Part shown: piece by piece, positions 20,629-30,610 of the stretch
Position numbering within the stretch: the stretch's first letter is position 1
Layout of the letters: each line of letters starts with the position of its first letter
Assembly (NCBI RefSeq): GCF_026847645.1
Contig: NZ_JAPSMC010000005.1
Coordinates: 1 to 64,000, forward strand
Direction: 5' to 3'
Length of the DNA: 64,000 nucleotides
DNA from: Anoxybacillus sp. J5B_2022
GTDB taxonomy: Bacteria; Bacillota; Bacilli; Bacillales; Anoxybacillaceae
Notes under the pieces: generated by a model
The model's database searches: none
The model's input: only the letters and a program-made list of their open reading frames with translations
Told to the model about the DNA's origin: nothing
Position numbers and translations under genes: made by a program

Positions 20629-21792
20629 ATGAGGTATTTAACAGCAGGGGAGTCGCACGGTCCGCAGCTAACCGCGATTTTAGAAGGTGTTCCGGCAGGG
20701 CTTTCGCTTTTGAAAGAGCATATTGACATCGAGCTTCAGCGCCGGCAAAAAGGCTACGGCCGCGGGAGAAGAATGCAAATTGAAAAAGATGAAGTCCACA
20801 TTTTAAGCGGCGTGCGCCACGGCCAAACGCTCGGTTCGCCGATTACACTTGTCGTCGAAAATCGCGACTGGAAACATTGGACGAACATTATGGCGATCGA
20901 GCCGACGGAAGAGGAAGAAGTGAAGCGGAAAGTCACACGTCCGCGCCCAGGCCATGCTGATTTAAACGGAGCGATGAAATACGGGCATCGCGATATGCGC
21001 AACGTGCTCGAGCGCTCTTCCGCTCGCGAAACAACGATGCGCGTAGCCGCTGGCGCGGTTGCGAAGCGTATTTTGGCGGAGCTTGGCATTCGAGTCGCAG
21101 GGCATGTGCTCGAAATTGGCGGGGTGCGCGCTACGAATGTCGCGTATGAATCGCTCGAGCAGCTCCAACATGTAACTGAGCAGTCTCCAGTGCGCTGTTT
21201 TGATGAGGAAGCAGCGGTGAAAATGATGGAGGCAATTGACCAAGCGAAAGAAAATGGCGATTCGATCGGCGGCATCGTCGAAGTGATTGTGGAAGGCATG
21301 CCAGCAGGGGTAGGTAGCTACGTTCATTACGATCGGAAGCTCGATGCGAAAATTGCCGCAGCCATCGTCAGCATTAATGCGTTCAAAGGGGTCGAATTTG
21401 GCATCGGTTTTGAAGCGGCCCGTCTTCCCGGCAGCCAAGTGCACGATGAAATTATTTGGAGTGAAGCAGAAGGATTCCGCCGCCGTACGAATCGCGCGGG
21501 TGGTTTTGAAGGCGGGATGACGACCGGCATGCCGATTGTCGTGCGTGGGGTGATGAAGCCGATTCCGACGCTCTATAAACCGCTGGCGAGCGTCGATATT
21601 GACACGAAAGAACCATTTGCTGCAAGCATTGAACGTTCCGACAGCTGCGCGGTTCCAGCGGCAAGCGTTGTGGCAGAAGCGGTCGTTGCTTGGGAAATTG
21701 CCGCAGCGATCGTCGATCAGTTCGGCCAAGATCGAATGGACTTGATTAAAGAAAATATCGAAAATATGCGCCGGTATGCAAAGGAGTTTTGA
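20629..21792 (+). CDS. aroC: Chorismate synthase
   Basis: This converts 5-enolpyruvylshikimate 3-phosphate to chorismate using reduced FMN. The 387-residue protein opens [14 protein letters not shown] and has the conserved [24 protein letters not shown] and [13 protein letters not shown] signatures. It is called aroF in B. subtilis. The ATG at 20629 follows GAAGGGAGAG; the frame from 20587 has no site. It is the first gene of the aro-trp-his-tyr supraoperon. Confidence 0.96.
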   Translation: MRYLTAGESHGPQLTAILEGVPAGLSLLKEHIDIELQRRQKGYGRGRRMQIEKDEVHILSGVRHGQTLGSPITLVVENRDWKHWTNIMAIEPTEEEEVKRKVTRPRPGHADLNGAMKYGHRDMRNVLERSSARETTMRVAAGAVAKRILAELGIRVAGHVLEIGGVRATNVAYESLEQLQHVTEQSPVRCFDEEAAVKMMEAIDQAKENGDSIGGIVEVIVEGMPAGVGSYVHYDRKLDAKIAAAIVSINAFKGVEFGIGFEAARLPGSQVHDEIIWSEAEGFRRRTNRAGGFEGGMTTGMPIVVRGVMKPIPTLYKPLASVDIDTKEPFAASIERSDSCAVPAASVVAEAVVAWEIAAAIVDQFGQDRMDLIKENIENMRRYAKEF

Positions 21793-21794
21793 TG

Positions 21795-22898
21795 ATGGAA
21801 CGAATCACCATCCAGACGGCTACAAAACAATATCCGCTTTTTTTAGGGGAAGGAATGACAGAGCGGTTGCCGCAGCTATTGGAAGAACTCGGTTTTGCTC
21901 ATGGTACAAAATTGCTTGTGATAACCGATGAAACGCTTGAGAAGCTGTATTTATCAGAGTTCATGATGTCGTTGCGCCGCTATTATGATGTGTATACACA
22001 CATCATTCCGAGCGGGGAAACGGCGAAATCGTTTGAGCATTACTATGCGTGTCAAACGGCCGCGCTCGCCTACGGCCTTGACCGCGATTCGTTCATCATC
22101 GCTTTTGGCGGCGGGGTGGTCGGTGATTTAGCCGGCTTTGTAGCAGCGACGTTTATGCGCGGCATCGCTTATGTGCAAATGCCGACGACGTTGCTTGCCC
22201 ATGACAGCGCAGTCGGCGGAAAAGTGGCGATCAACCATCCGCTCGGAAAAAATATGATCGGTGCGTTTCATCAACCGGAAGCGGTCATTTACGATATTCG
22301 CTTTTTACAGTCGCTTCCTGAGCGTGAGTTGCGTTCCGGATTTGCCGAAGTCATCAAACATGCGCTCATCGGCGACCGTCCCTTTTATGAATGGTTGAAG
22401 CAAAATATTCATCGTTTAGAAGATATCGAAGGGAAAGCGTTGCAATATTGCATTCGCAAAGGAATCGAAGTGAAAGCGCGCATCGTGCTTGAAGATGAAA
22501 AAGAAAAAGGCGTGCGCGCCCATTTGAACTTCGGTCATACGCTCGCCCATGCGCTTGAAAGCGAGCTCGGATATGGTACCATTACCCACGGCGATGCGGT
22601 TGCGCTCGGCATGTTGTTTGCCATTTTTGTGAGCGAGCGCATGTACGGTGTGTCGTTTGCAAAAGAACGGTTTACAAGCTGGTTTCAATCGTACGGATTT
22701 CCAGTCGCTCTCTCGAAGCAACTTGCCCCTGAGCGGCTACTGCAAAAAATGAAGGGGGATAAAAAAGCGAAAGCCGGACAAATCCGAATGGTGCTACTAA
22801 AAGAGATTGGCCATGTGCAAGTTGAAACGATTGCCGATGAACAGCTGTTAGCATGGCTATACGAATTTTCACAAAGCGAGGGAGAACGACATGATTAG
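21795..22898 (+). CDS. aroB: 3-dehydroquinate synthase
   Basis: This closes the ring of DAHP to 3-dehydroquinate, step two of the shikimate pathway (NAD+ and a divalent metal). The 367-residue protein has [19 protein letters not shown], the metal-binding EVIKHALIG and the HxxxH of [17 protein letters not shown] is 8 nt before the ATG at 21795; ATG 21792, overlapping the aroC stop, is an alternative. It overlaps aroH by 8 nt. Confidence 0.95.
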   Translation: MERITIQTATKQYPLFLGEGMTERLPQLLEELGFAHGTKLLVITDETLEKLYLSEFMMSLRRYYDVYTHIIPSGETAKSFEHYYACQTAALAYGLDRDSFIIAFGGGVVGDLAGFVAATFMRGIAYVQMPTTLLAHDSAVGGKVAINHPLGKNMIGAFHQPEAVIYDIRFLQSLPERELRSGFAEVIKHALIGDRPFYEWLKQNIHRLEDIEGKALQYCIRKGIEVKARIVLEDEKEKGVRAHLNFGHTLAHALESELGYGTITHGDAVALGMLFAIFVSERMYGVSFAKERFTSWFQSYGFPVALSKQLAPERLLQKMKGDKKAKAGQIRMVLLKEIGHVQVETIADEQLLAWLYEFSQSEGERHD

Positions 22899-23271
22899 AG
22901 GGATTCGCGGAGCGACGACCGTCACGGCCAATGAGGCGGACGAAATTGTCGCTGCGACGGAAGAACTGTTGCGGGAAATGATTCGCGCTAACGGTGTGCA
23001 AGCAAACGATGTGGCGTCCGTGCTCATTTCCGTAACGGAAGATTTGACCGCTGCTTTTCCTGCGCAGGCGCTTCGTCGCATCGAAGGCTGGACGTACGTG
23101 CCGGTCATGTGCATGCGGGAAATTCCCGTTCCTGGCTCTTTGCCGCGCTGCATTCGCATTATGATAACGGCTGAAACGAAAAAAACGCAAGAAGACGTCG
23201 TCCATGTGTATTTGCATGACGCCGTCCAGCTCCGGCCAGATTTATCGTTGACAAAAAAAAGAGAATTGTAA
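22891..23271 (+). CDS. aroH: Chorismate mutase, AroH type
   Basis: This isomerises chorismate to prephenate for Phe and Tyr. It is the monofunctional trimeric AroH fold: 126 residues beginning [11 protein letters not shown], with Arg7, the [16 protein letters not shown] active-site block and a Lys-rich C-terminus. Length matches B. subtilis AroH. The trp promoter lies inside its last codons, as in B. subtilis. Confidence 0.95.
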   Translation: MIRGIRGATTVTANEADEIVAATEELLREMIRANGVQANDVASVLISVTEDLTAAFPAQALRRIEGWTYVPVMCMREIPVPGSLPRCIRIMITAETKKTQEDVVHVYLHDAVQLRPDLSLTKKREL

Positions 23272-23277
23272 TATGAT
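23248..23277 (+). promoter_or_regulatory. trp operon promoter
   Basis: A consensus TTGACA (23248-23253), 18-nt spacer and TATGAT (23272-23277) overlap the end of aroH. Transcription would start near 23284 and give a leader of about 270 nt before trpE. Confidence 0.8.
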
Positions 23278-23294
23278 AGGGAAAAGCAAAGGTG

Positions 23295-23339
23295 GCTGTG
23301 GCAGGCAATCGTTCTTCCGCGAAAGTTGCCCTGAACAGC
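23295..23339 (+). promoter_or_regulatory. 5' stem-loop of the trp leader RNA
   Basis: GCTGT (23295-23299) pairs with ACAGC (23335-23339) and GGCAA (23304-23308) with TTGCC (23326-23330), enclosing a 4x4 internal loop. B. subtilis trp RNA also has a 5' stem-loop that helps TRAP bind; here it is followed by about 55 nt before the triplets, longer than I recall for B. subtilis. Confidence 0.6.
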
Positions 23340-23394
23340 TAGGAGTTAAGCGTAGGAAAGCGAAGACAGTGTAGAGAGCAGAAGTCAATAAGTT

Positions 23395-23451
23395 GAGTGA
23401 GATGAGTATAGGGTAGATGAGAATGAGCGAGTTTAGCTGAGGTGAGCGGAG
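23395..23451 (+). promoter_or_regulatory. TRAP-binding site: twelve GAG/TAG triplets
   Basis: Triplets start at 23395, 23399, 23404, 23409, 23414, 23419, 23425, 23429, 23434, 23439, 23444 and 23449, nine GAG and three TAG, mostly every 5 nt. This is the known signature for the 11-subunit TRAP ring, encoded here by mtrB. The antiterminator strand GGGTAGAT (23411-23418) lies inside the site, so TRAP binding would block it. Confidence 0.95.
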
Positions 23452-23510
23452 CATAAATATGAACCGATCTACCCAAAGGCTATCACGTCTTTGGGTTTTC
23501 TTCTTTTTTG
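23411..23510 (+). terminator. trp attenuator (antiterminator/terminator pair)
   Basis: The terminator stem is 8 bp (23471-23478 with 23489-23496) followed by a T-rich run. An alternative perfect 8-bp pairing joins 23411-23418 with 23467-23474 and overlaps the terminator's 5' arm. With Trp-bound TRAP on the triplets the terminator forms; without it the antiterminator forms and trpEDCFBA is read. Confidence 0.93.
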
Positions 23511-23552
23511 CCTCATTAAACCCTCATTCTCCGTCTGAATGGAGGAGAGAAC

Positions 23553-25064
23553 ATGTTGACCACCTTTTTAGAAGATGCGAAGCAGTTTCGCACCATTCCG
23601 ATTGTGCGCCGCTTTTTTGCCGATGCGTTAGAGCCGTTGCAGTTGTTTGAAAATTTAAAGAGCGAAGCGAGTTTTTTGCTCGAAAGCAAAGATGAACAAT
23701 CGCCTTGGTCGCGCTATTCGTTTATCGGTCTTTCTCCGTTTTTGACAATTGAAAGCGAAACGGGACAGTCTTTTTCCGTGCTCGATGAACGAAAAGCGGT
23801 AGTCACATCGGTTTCGTCGCTGAAAGAAGCGCTATTGTACGTTGAGCAAACGCTGCAAGTGAAACCGGTGGAAGCGGACATTCCGTTCGTCGGCGGCGCC
23901 GTCGGATTTTTAAGCTACGATTTCATTTCGACGATTGAAAAAGTTCCCTTTCATTCTTGTCGTGATTTGAAAATGAAAATCGCTCATTTTTTCGTGTGCC
24001 AATCGCTCATCGCTTTTGACCACGCAAAACGGGAAGTTGTCTTACTTCATTACATTCGGTTGCATGAAGGTGACAATGAACAATCAATGCGGCAAAAGTA
24101 CGAAGAAGCGCTGCAAACGATCGAAGCGCTGATGAAAAAGGCGACAAGCGGAAGCCAGCCGCTATTGCCGCTGTTTGAAGAAGAACAAACGAAACATGTG
24201 TCGTTTGAACGGGTGACATCGACGTATGAACGTGCCGCTTTTTTGCGAGATGTTGAAACGATCAAACAGTATATCGCCGCTGGCGATATTTTTCAAGCGG
24301 TGTTGTCGCAACGGTTTTCACTTCCGATTCGCATCACCGGTTTTCAATTGTACCGCATGCTGCGAAAAATTAATCCATCGCCATATTTATTTTATTTGCA
24401 AACGAGCGACGCCGAAATTGTTGGCAGTTCGCCGGAGAAGCTTGTTCAAGTGCAAAATCGGAAAATCGAAATTCATCCGATTGCCGGCACGCGCCGGCGC
24501 GGCCGGACAAAGCAGGAAGATGCTTTGCTTGCCGAAGAGCTGCTTCACGATCCGAAAGAGCGGGCAGAGCATTATATGCTCGTTGATTTAGCGCGAAACG
24601 ATATCGGCAAAGTCGCCAAATACGGCACGGTCAAGACGCCTGTGCTTATGGAAATCGGCAAATTTTCTCATGTGATGCACTTAATTTCGAAAGTGACGGG
24701 AGAGTTAAAAGATGATGTTCACCCGATCGATGCTTTACTTTCGGCGTTTCCTGCCGGCACGGTGAGCGGAGCGCCGAAAGTACGGGCGATGCAAATTTTA
24801 AATGAACTAGAGCCGACGGCGCGCGGCGTATATGCTGGTACGGTCGCCTACATCGGCTTTGACGGAAACATCGACTCGTGCATTGCGATTCGCACCGCTG
24901 TTGTGAAAGATGGTTATGCATACGTGCAAGCGGGTGCTGGCATTGTTGCAGATTCGATCCCAGAGCTCGAGTGGAAAGAAACGCGCAATAAAGCAAGCGC
25001 GCTAATTAAAGCGATCGAACTAGCGGAAACGGTATTTGCAAAAGGAGGAAATTTATATGTTTAA
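23553..25064 (+). CDS. trpE: Anthranilate synthase component I
   Basis: This makes anthranilate from chorismate and ammonia or glutamine. The 503-residue protein has the Trp feedback-site motif LLES (42-45) and the C-terminal chorismate-binding domain (AGDIFQAVLSQRF, HPIAGTRRRG, FPAGTVSGAPKVRAM). GGAGGAGAG precedes the ATG. No trpG lies in the operon; in B. subtilis the glutamine amidotransferase is the shared PabA encoded elsewhere, and the same is inferred here. Confidence 0.96.
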   Translation: MLTTFLEDAKQFRTIPIVRRFFADALEPLQLFENLKSEASFLLESKDEQSPWSRYSFIGLSPFLTIESETGQSFSVLDERKAVVTSVSSLKEALLYVEQTLQVKPVEADIPFVGGAVGFLSYDFISTIEKVPFHSCRDLKMKIAHFFVCQSLIAFDHAKREVVLLHYIRLHEGDNEQSMRQKYEEALQTIEALMKKATSGSQPLLPLFEEEQTKHVSFERVTSTYERAAFLRDVETIKQYIAAGDIFQAVLSQRFSLPIRITGFQLYRMLRKINPSPYLFYLQTSDAEIVGSSPEKLVQVQNRKIEIHPIAGTRRRGRTKQEDALLAEELLHDPKERAEHYMLVDLARNDIGKVAKYGTVKTPVLMEIGKFSHVMHLISKVTGELKDDVHPIDALLSAFPAGTVSGAPKVRAMQILNELEPTARGVYAGTVAYIGFDGNIDSCIAIRTAVVKDGYAYVQAGAGIVADSIPELEWKETRNKASALIKAIELAETVFAKGGNLYV

Positions 25065-26076
25065 GCAGCTGCTAGCGAAATGCATTGAAGGCGAGACGTT
25101 GACGGAACAAGAAGCGTATGAGGCGATGATGGCGATCATGTCAGGGGAAGCCACCGCTAGCCAAATTGCGAGCTTCCTGTCGATTTTGCGCCTGCGCGGC
25201 GAAACGGTCGATGAATTAACAGGGTTGGCCCGCGGCATGCGCAGCCATATGGTGACGGTCGCATGCGAAGACGATGTCATTGATACGTGCGGGACAGGGG
25301 GCGATGAAAAAGCGACGTTCAACATTTCTACCGCGGCGGCGATCGTCGCTTCCTCGCTCGGTGTCAAAGTCGCCAAGCACGGAAACCGAGCGGTATCGTC
25401 GAAAAGTGGCAGCGCCGATGTACTAGAGGCGCTTCATATTCCGATTCAAACGACGCCGGAAGAAGCGAAAGCGGCGTTGCAAACGAAAGGATTAGCGTTT
25501 TTATTTGCCCCGCTGTACCATGCGGCGATGAAACATGCGGCTATTCCGCGCAAAGAAATCGGCTTCCGCACCGTCTTTAATTTGCTTGGGCCGCTTTCCA
25601 ATCCAGCGCGCTGTAAGCGGCAAGTGATCGGTGTGTACTCGACGCGCTATGCGGAAAAGCTGGCCGAAACGTTAAAACGGCTCGGTTCTTCTCATGTATT
25701 GTTCGTGACGGGCCGAGACGGATTAGATGAATGTAGCATTACGACGGAAACGGACGTCGTTGAATTAAAAGACGGTCAAATTCGCCGGTTCGTCTTAACG
25801 CCAGAAGAGTGCGGATTGCCGCGCGGAACATTAGAAGACATTCAAGTTCATACGGTGGCGCAAAGCGCTGCGCTGCTTCGTGCCGTGATGGAAGGGACGG
25901 CGAACGAAAGCGCGATCAATATTGTCAGCCTAAATGCCGGAGTTGCTCTTTATGTAGCTGGAAAGGCAGCATCCATTCGTGAAGGAGTCGATCTGGCGAA
26001 AGAAGCGATTATGACAAAGCAGGCGCTCATCCAATTATGCCGCTTGCAAACGAAAGAGGTCGAACACTATGCTTGA
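25057..26076 (+). CDS. trpD: Anthranilate phosphoribosyltransferase
   Basis: This joins anthranilate to PRPP. The 339-residue protein has the PRPP-binding GTGGDEKATFNIST and KHGNRAVSSKSGSADVLEAL blocks. AAAGGAGG precedes the ATG at 25057, which lies within the last codons of trpE (8-nt overlap), suggesting coupled translation. The frame open from 25036 lies inside trpE and is not used. Confidence 0.96.
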   Translation: MFKQLLAKCIEGETLTEQEAYEAMMAIMSGEATASQIASFLSILRLRGETVDELTGLARGMRSHMVTVACEDDVIDTCGTGGDEKATFNISTAAAIVASSLGVKVAKHGNRAVSSKSGSADVLEALHIPIQTTPEEAKAALQTKGLAFLFAPLYHAAMKHAAIPRKEIGFRTVFNLLGPLSNPARCKRQVIGVYSTRYAEKLAETLKRLGSSHVLFVTGRDGLDECSITTETDVVELKDGQIRRFVLTPEECGLPRGTLEDIQVHTVAQSAALLRAVMEGTANESAINIVSLNAGVALYVAGKAASIREGVDLAKEAIMTKQALIQLCRLQTKEVEHYA

Positions 26077-26845
26077 GCAAATTCTTGCCACGAAACGAAA
26101 CGAAATCCGTACGCTCACGCTCCCACCGGAGTGTGATGTACCGCGCTTTTCACTAGCCGCGGCGCTAAAAAATCGCCGACGAGCAATCGGTCTCATCGCT
26201 GAAGTGAAAAAAGCGTCGCCGTCGAAAGGAATCATTCGTCGTGATTTTCATCCGGTCGATCACGCGAAAGCGTATGAACAGGCGGGGGCGGATGCGATTT
26301 CCGTTTTGACCGACGAAGTGTATTTTCAAGGGCATCGGCAATATTTGACGGATATTAAACAAGCGGTTGGCGTTCCGGTTTTGCGCAAAGATTTTATTAT
26401 TGACCGCCTGCAAATTGAAGAAAGCGTCCGAATCGGCGCTGATGCGATTTTATTAATCGGCGAAGCGCTTCCACCAAAAACGTTATACGAATTATATGAA
26501 GAAGCGTATGAAAAAGGGCTAGAATGTTTAGTGGAAGTGCACAGTCGTGAAACGTTAGAAAACATTTTAGCGCTGTTTACGCCGGACATTATCGGGATTA
26601 ATAACCGCAATTTGCATACGTTTACGACGTCGCTTGACACGACGAAAGAAGTTGTGCCGTTTGTGCCGAAAACGAGCGTGATCGTCAGCGAAAGCGGCAT
26701 CGCCACTTCCGCCGATTTGCAGACGGTGCACGCCTACGGAGCACACGCTGTTTTAGTCGGCGAATCGCTTATGAGGCAGAACGATGTCTCTCAAGCAGTG
26801 CGCGATTTATATAAGGGGGTCGAAGATTTTGTCCGTCCTTCTTAA
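26069..26845 (+). CDS. trpC: Indole-3-glycerol-phosphate synthase
   Basis: This closes the indole ring from CdRP. The 258-residue TIM barrel has EVKKASPSKG (catalytic Lys and phosphate region), the conserved LRKDFI (catalytic Lys), GINNRNL and ESGI motifs. It overlaps trpD by 8 nt and trpF by 17 nt. Confidence 0.96.
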   Translation: MLEQILATKRNEIRTLTLPPECDVPRFSLAAALKNRRRAIGLIAEVKKASPSKGIIRRDFHPVDHAKAYEQAGADAISVLTDEVYFQGHRQYLTDIKQAVGVPVLRKDFIIDRLQIEESVRIGADAILLIGEALPPKTLYELYEEAYEKGLECLVEVHSRETLENILALFTPDIIGINNRNLHTFTTSLDTTKEVVPFVPKTSVIVSESGIATSADLQTVHAYGAHAVLVGESLMRQNDVSQAVRDLYKGVEDFVRPS

Positions 26846-27482
26846 ATATTGCGGCCATCGTTCGCTTGCTGATTTACAAAAAGGAGCTAGCAGTCAAGCA
26901 GACTATCTCGGCCTCATTTTTGCGGAAAGTAAGCGGAAAGTCGAGGAGCATCAAGTGAAAGAATGGCTTGAAGCGGTGCCGCTTCACGGCAAAAAACTCG
27001 TCGGTGTGTTTGTTAACGAAACGGCGGAACGTATTTGCCAAGTAACTCGCCTCGTTCCGCTTTCGGTGATTCAATGCCACGGCAATGAGTCGGCCGAGCA
27101 AGTGGCGAAAATTAAAGAGGCGACGGGACTTCCCGTCTGGAAGGCGATTCATCATGGCGAAGACGCGCTAACGAAAATGAAACAATACGCGCGTGTCGTC
27201 GACGGATATGTCGTGGATAGCCGGGTGCGCGGCGCATGGGGCGGAACGGGAGTGTCGTTTGATTGGGAGGCGGTACCGTTTTATTTAGAAGAAGCAGCAA
27301 GGCAAGGCGTCCCTTGCTTTATTGCCGGAGGAATTACGCCGGAAAACGTCGAACAACTACTTATCTATCAGCCGCACGGAATTGATATTAGCAGCGGCAT
27401 TGAAGAAAACGGCAAAAAAAGCGTGGCGAAAATGAACGAAATCGAGAAGAGGGTGAAGTGTGATGTACAATGTACCAAATGA
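26829..27482 (+). CDS. trpF: Phosphoribosylanthranilate isomerase
   Basis: This Amadori isomerisation of PRA to CdRP precedes the TrpC step. The 217-residue TIM barrel has [11 protein letters not shown] (catalytic Cys), [23 protein letters not shown] (catalytic Asp) and [12 protein letters not shown] start it at TTG 26829, about 10 nt after AAGGGGG, so that the N-terminus aligns with the family; the upstream frame from 26784 is inside trpC. Confidence 0.92.
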   Translation: MSVLLKYCGHRSLADLQKGASSQADYLGLIFAESKRKVEEHQVKEWLEAVPLHGKKLVGVFVNETAERICQVTRLVPLSVIQCHGNESAEQVAKIKEATGLPVWKAIHHGEDALTKMKQYARVVDGYVVDSRVRGAWGGTGVSFDWEAVPFYLEEAARQGVPCFIAGGITPENVEQLLIYQPHGIDISSGIEENGKKSVAKMNEIEKRVKCDVQCTK

Positions 27483-28674
27483 AAACGGCCGGTTCGGCGA
27501 GTTTGGCGGCAAATTTGTTCCAGAAACGCTAATGCGTCCGCTTGAAGAAATCGAGCGGGCACTTAACGAGGCGCTTATTGATGCGTCGTTTCGCGAGGAA
27601 TATATGCATAGTTTACGAGAATATTCCGGTCGCCCGACGGCGCTAACGTTTGCGGAAAATATCACGAAACAATTAAACGGCGCCCGCCTTTATTTCAAGC
27701 GGGAAGATTTAAACCATACCGGTGCCCATAAAATTAATAACGCCATCGGACAGGCGCTGTTGGCAAAGCGGATGGGGAAGAAAAAATTGATCGCCGAAAC
27801 GGGCGCGGGACAACACGGAGTGGCAGCTGCGACCGTTGCTGCCCGTTTTGGGATGGAATGCATCGTCTTTATGGGCGAAGAAGATATCAAGCGGCAAGAG
27901 CTAAACGTATTCCGTATGAAATTATTAGGCGCAGAAGTGGTGCCGGTTTACAGCGGCAATCGGACGTTAAAAGATGCAACGAACGAAGCGATTCGCTATT
28001 GGGTGCAACATTGCGACGACCATTTTTACATGATCGGCTCTGTCGTCGGTCCGCATCCGTATCCGAAAATGGTGCGCGAATTTCAGCGCATTATTGGCGA
28101 TGAAGCAAAAGAGCAGTTTATCAAGCGGGAAGGAAAGTTGCCGGACGTGGTCGTCGCGTGCGTTGGCGGAGGCAGCAACGCGATCGGCATGTTTTATCCG
28201 TTTTTAGAAGACGATGTCGAATTGGTCGGAGTGGAAGCGGCTGGAAAGGGGATCGACACACCGTATCACGCTGCGACGATTACGAAAGGAACAAAAGGGG
28301 TCATTCACGGCTCGATGACGTATTTATTGCAAGATGAATACGGGCAAATTACGGAACCGTACTCGATTTCCGCCGGGCTCGACTACCCGGGAGTTGGTCC
28401 GGAACACGCGTATTTAGCGAGCATCGGCCGCGTCCGCTACGAAAGTGTGACGGACGAAGAAGCGCTCGAAGCATTTCAACAGCTTGCCCGAGAAGAAGGA
28501 ATCATTCCGGCCATTGAGTCGGCGCATGCGCTCGCTAAAGCGTTTCAAATCGCCAGACAACGTTCCAAAGACGAAACGGTGCTCGTCTGTTTATCCGGCC
28601 GCGGCGATAAAGACGTGCAAGCGATGATGACCCATTTGAAAGGAGCGAGCGAACATGCGTTTATCGGGAACTAA
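27463..28674 (+). CDS. trpB: Tryptophan synthase beta chain
   Basis: This PLP enzyme condenses indole with serine. The 403-residue protein has the PLP-binding lysine in [10 protein letters not shown], the GAGQHGVA loop and the phosphate-binding [12 protein letters not shown]. The ATG at 27463 follows GAGGGTGA; the GTG at 27460 is the alternative. It overlaps trpF and trpA by 20 nt each, a tightly coupled order that fits the TrpAB complex. Confidence 0.96.
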   Translation: MYNVPNENGRFGEFGGKFVPETLMRPLEEIERALNEALIDASFREEYMHSLREYSGRPTALTFAENITKQLNGARLYFKREDLNHTGAHKINNAIGQALLAKRMGKKKLIAETGAGQHGVAAATVAARFGMECIVFMGEEDIKRQELNVFRMKLLGAEVVPVYSGNRTLKDATNEAIRYWVQHCDDHFYMIGSVVGPHPYPKMVREFQRIIGDEAKEQFIKREGKLPDVVVACVGGGSNAIGMFYPFLEDDVELVGVEAAGKGIDTPYHAATITKGTKGVIHGSMTYLLQDEYGQITEPYSISAGLDYPGVGPEHAYLASIGRVRYESVTDEEALEAFQQLAREEGIIPAIESAHALAKAFQIARQRSKDETVLVCLSGRGDKDVQAMMTHLKGASEHAFIGN

Positions 28675-29473
28675 TATGTTTATTCCGTTTCTTGTCGCTG
28701 GCGACCCGCATCCGGACGTGACAATTGATTTAGCGCTTGTCTTGCAAGCGGCGGGAGCAGATGTAATAGAGCTCGGTGTCCCATATTCCGACCCGCTCGC
28801 CGACGGTCCGATTATCCAACGGGCGTCCGCGCGTGCGCTAAAGCAGGGCATGACGCTTCCAGACGCAATCAAATTAGCCGGAAACATGCGAAAAAAAGGG
28901 GTGAAAATTCCCATTATTATCTTTACGTATTACAATCCTGTGTTACAATTAGGAAAAGAATCCTTTTTCGCTTTAGCGAAAGAAAACAGGGTAGACGGCG
29001 TCCTCATTCCTGATTTACCATTTGAAGAAAGCGAGCCGATTCGTCGTCTGAGCGCAGAAACAGGGTTGCCTCTTATTTCGCTCGTTGCTCCAACATCGAA
29101 AGAGCGGATCGAAAAAATTGCTTCGCAGGCACAAGGATTTTTGTATTGTGTATCGTCGTTAGGGGTGACAGGTGTTCGCGATACGTTGCCGGAGGCCATT
29201 AACGAATTTTTAGCGGAAGTGAAGCAATATAGCCGCGTTCCGGTCGTCGTTGGCTTTGGCATTTCCAAAAGCGAACAAGTGCAAGTATTAAAAGAGCATT
29301 GCGATGGGGTCGTCGTCGGCAGCGCGCTCGTGCAAAAAGTGGAAGAGCTGTCCGACCGATTGTTGCAACAAGAAACGAAGCAATATGCACTCGACGAGTT
29401 TCGCTGCTACGTTGAACAGCTAGTGGCACCATTACAGGAAGGCGCCGATTTTTGTAATGAGGTGAGAAGATGA
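28655..29473 (+). CDS. trpA: Tryptophan synthase alpha chain
   Basis: This cleaves indole-3-glycerol phosphate to indole, which is channelled to TrpB. The 272-residue TIM barrel has [15 protein letters not shown] (catalytic Glu in IELG and Asp in PYSDP) and the phosphate-binding VGFGISK. It overlaps trpB by 20 nt and hisC by 4 nt (ATGA). Confidence 0.96.
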   Translation: MRLSGTNMFIPFLVAGDPHPDVTIDLALVLQAAGADVIELGVPYSDPLADGPIIQRASARALKQGMTLPDAIKLAGNMRKKGVKIPIIIFTYYNPVLQLGKESFFALAKENRVDGVLIPDLPFEESEPIRRLSAETGLPLISLVAPTSKERIEKIASQAQGFLYCVSSLGVTGVRDTLPEAINEFLAEVKQYSRVPVVVGFGISKSEQVQVLKEHCDGVVVGSALVQKVEELSDRLLQQETKQYALDEFRCYVEQLVAPLQEGADFCNEVRR

Positions 29474-30567
29474 ACGTGAAAAAAGAGCTGCAAGGGCTCA
29501 CTCCTTACCAGCCAGGAAAATCGCTCGAGGAAGTGAAGCGGCAGTACGGCTTGACGAATGTCATTAAGCTTGCGTCGAACGAAAACCCGTACGGCTCGTC
29601 GCCGGCAGTGAAAGAAGCAATCATAAAAGAACTTGACCGGTTAGCATTGTATCCAGACGGCTATGCGCGCGTATTACGGGAAAAAGTAGCACAGCATCTC
29701 GGCGTAAAGGAAACAGAGCTTATTTTTGGCAACGGCTCGGACGAAGTCGTGCAAATTATTTGCCGCGCCTTTTTAACGAAAGGAACAAATACGGTGATGG
29801 CAACGCCGACGTTTCCACAATATCGCCATAACGCCGTCATTGAAGGGGCGGAAATTCGCGAAGTGCCGCTCGTGGACGGACGGCACGACTTGAAAAAAAT
29901 GCTTGAAGCAATCGACGAACAGACGCGCGTCGTCTGGGTGTGCAACCCGAACAATCCGAGCGGTACGTACGTGAGTGACGCGGAGTTCTCTGAGTTTTTG
30001 CGGAACGTGCCAAAACATGTGCTCGTCGTATCGGATGAAGCGTATTACGAATATGTAACAGCGGACGATTATCCACAAACGGTGCCGTTGCTTTCGGAGT
30101 ATGACAATTTAATGGTGTTGCGCACGTTTTCGAAAGCGTACGGCTTAGCAAGTTTGCGCGTTGGCTATGGCGTCGCGAGCGAAGCGATCATTCGGCAAAT
30201 CGAGCCTGCGCGCGAGCCGTTTAATACGTCAAGCATCGCCCAAGTAGCAGCCGTCGCAGCGCTTGATGACCAAGCGTTTATCGAAGCGTGTGCGGCGAAA
30301 AACAAGCAAGGGCTTGCATCATTTTACCGTTTTTGCCAGCAGCACGGCTTGCGCTATTATCCGTCGGAAGCGAACTTTATTTTAGTCGATTTTGGCATTG
30401 AGGGGAACGAAGTGTTTCAATATTTGCTTGAACGCGGCATCATTGTTCGCTCAGGAAATGCGCTCGGGTTTCCAACATCGGTGCGCATTACGGTTGGCTC
30501 GGAAGAACAAAACGAGCACGTGTTTGCGGCGATTACGCAGCTCTTAAAAGAAAAACAATTCGTCTAA
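29470..30567 (+). CDS. hisC: Histidinol-phosphate / aromatic aminotransferase
   Basis: This PLP transaminase serves histidine synthesis and, in Bacillus, also Phe and Tyr, which explains its place between trpA and tyrA. The 365-residue class I/II aminotransferase has SNENPYG near the N-terminus, [17 protein letters not shown] and the PLP lysine K222 in [13 protein letters not shown]. The start overlaps the trpA stop. Confidence 0.95.
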   Translation: MNVKKELQGLTPYQPGKSLEEVKRQYGLTNVIKLASNENPYGSSPAVKEAIIKELDRLALYPDGYARVLREKVAQHLGVKETELIFGNGSDEVVQIICRAFLTKGTNTVMATPTFPQYRHNAVIEGAEIREVPLVDGRHDLKKMLEAIDEQTRVVWVCNPNNPSGTYVSDAEFSEFLRNVPKHVLVVSDEAYYEYVTADDYPQTVPLLSEYDNLMVLRTFSKAYGLASLRVGYGVASEAIIRQIEPAREPFNTSSIAQVAAVAALDDQAFIEACAAKNKQGLASFYRFCQQHGLRYYPSEANFILVDFGIEGNEVFQYLLERGIIVRSGNALGFPTSVRITVGSEEQNEHVFAAITQLLKEKQFV

Positions 30568-30570
30568 CAA

Positions 30571-30593
30571 GCTCGCCGCACATTGCGGCGGGC
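30571..30593 (+). promoter_or_regulatory. Intercistronic hairpin between hisC and tyrA
   Basis: A GC-rich 10-bp stem (30571-30580 with 30584-30593, one T-G pair) with a 3-nt loop is followed only by GCATTTTA. It could be a weak terminator or an mRNA-end barrier tuning tyrA-aroA expression. Function is inferred. Confidence 0.5.
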
Positions 30594-30610
30594 GCATTTT
30601 ATAGGAGAAG

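Noticed and set aside
20962-21729. Long minus-strand ORF (255 residues) over aroC
   Set aside because: It is a codon-bias shadow of aroC, with no ribosome site. Similar long antisense frames occur over aroB, trpE, aroA and others.
23395-23451. Short-period repeats that could suggest a CRISPR or microsatellite
   Set aside because: The unit is a 5-nt period of G/TAG triplets with variable spacers. This is the TRAP target, with a matching attenuator directly downstream.
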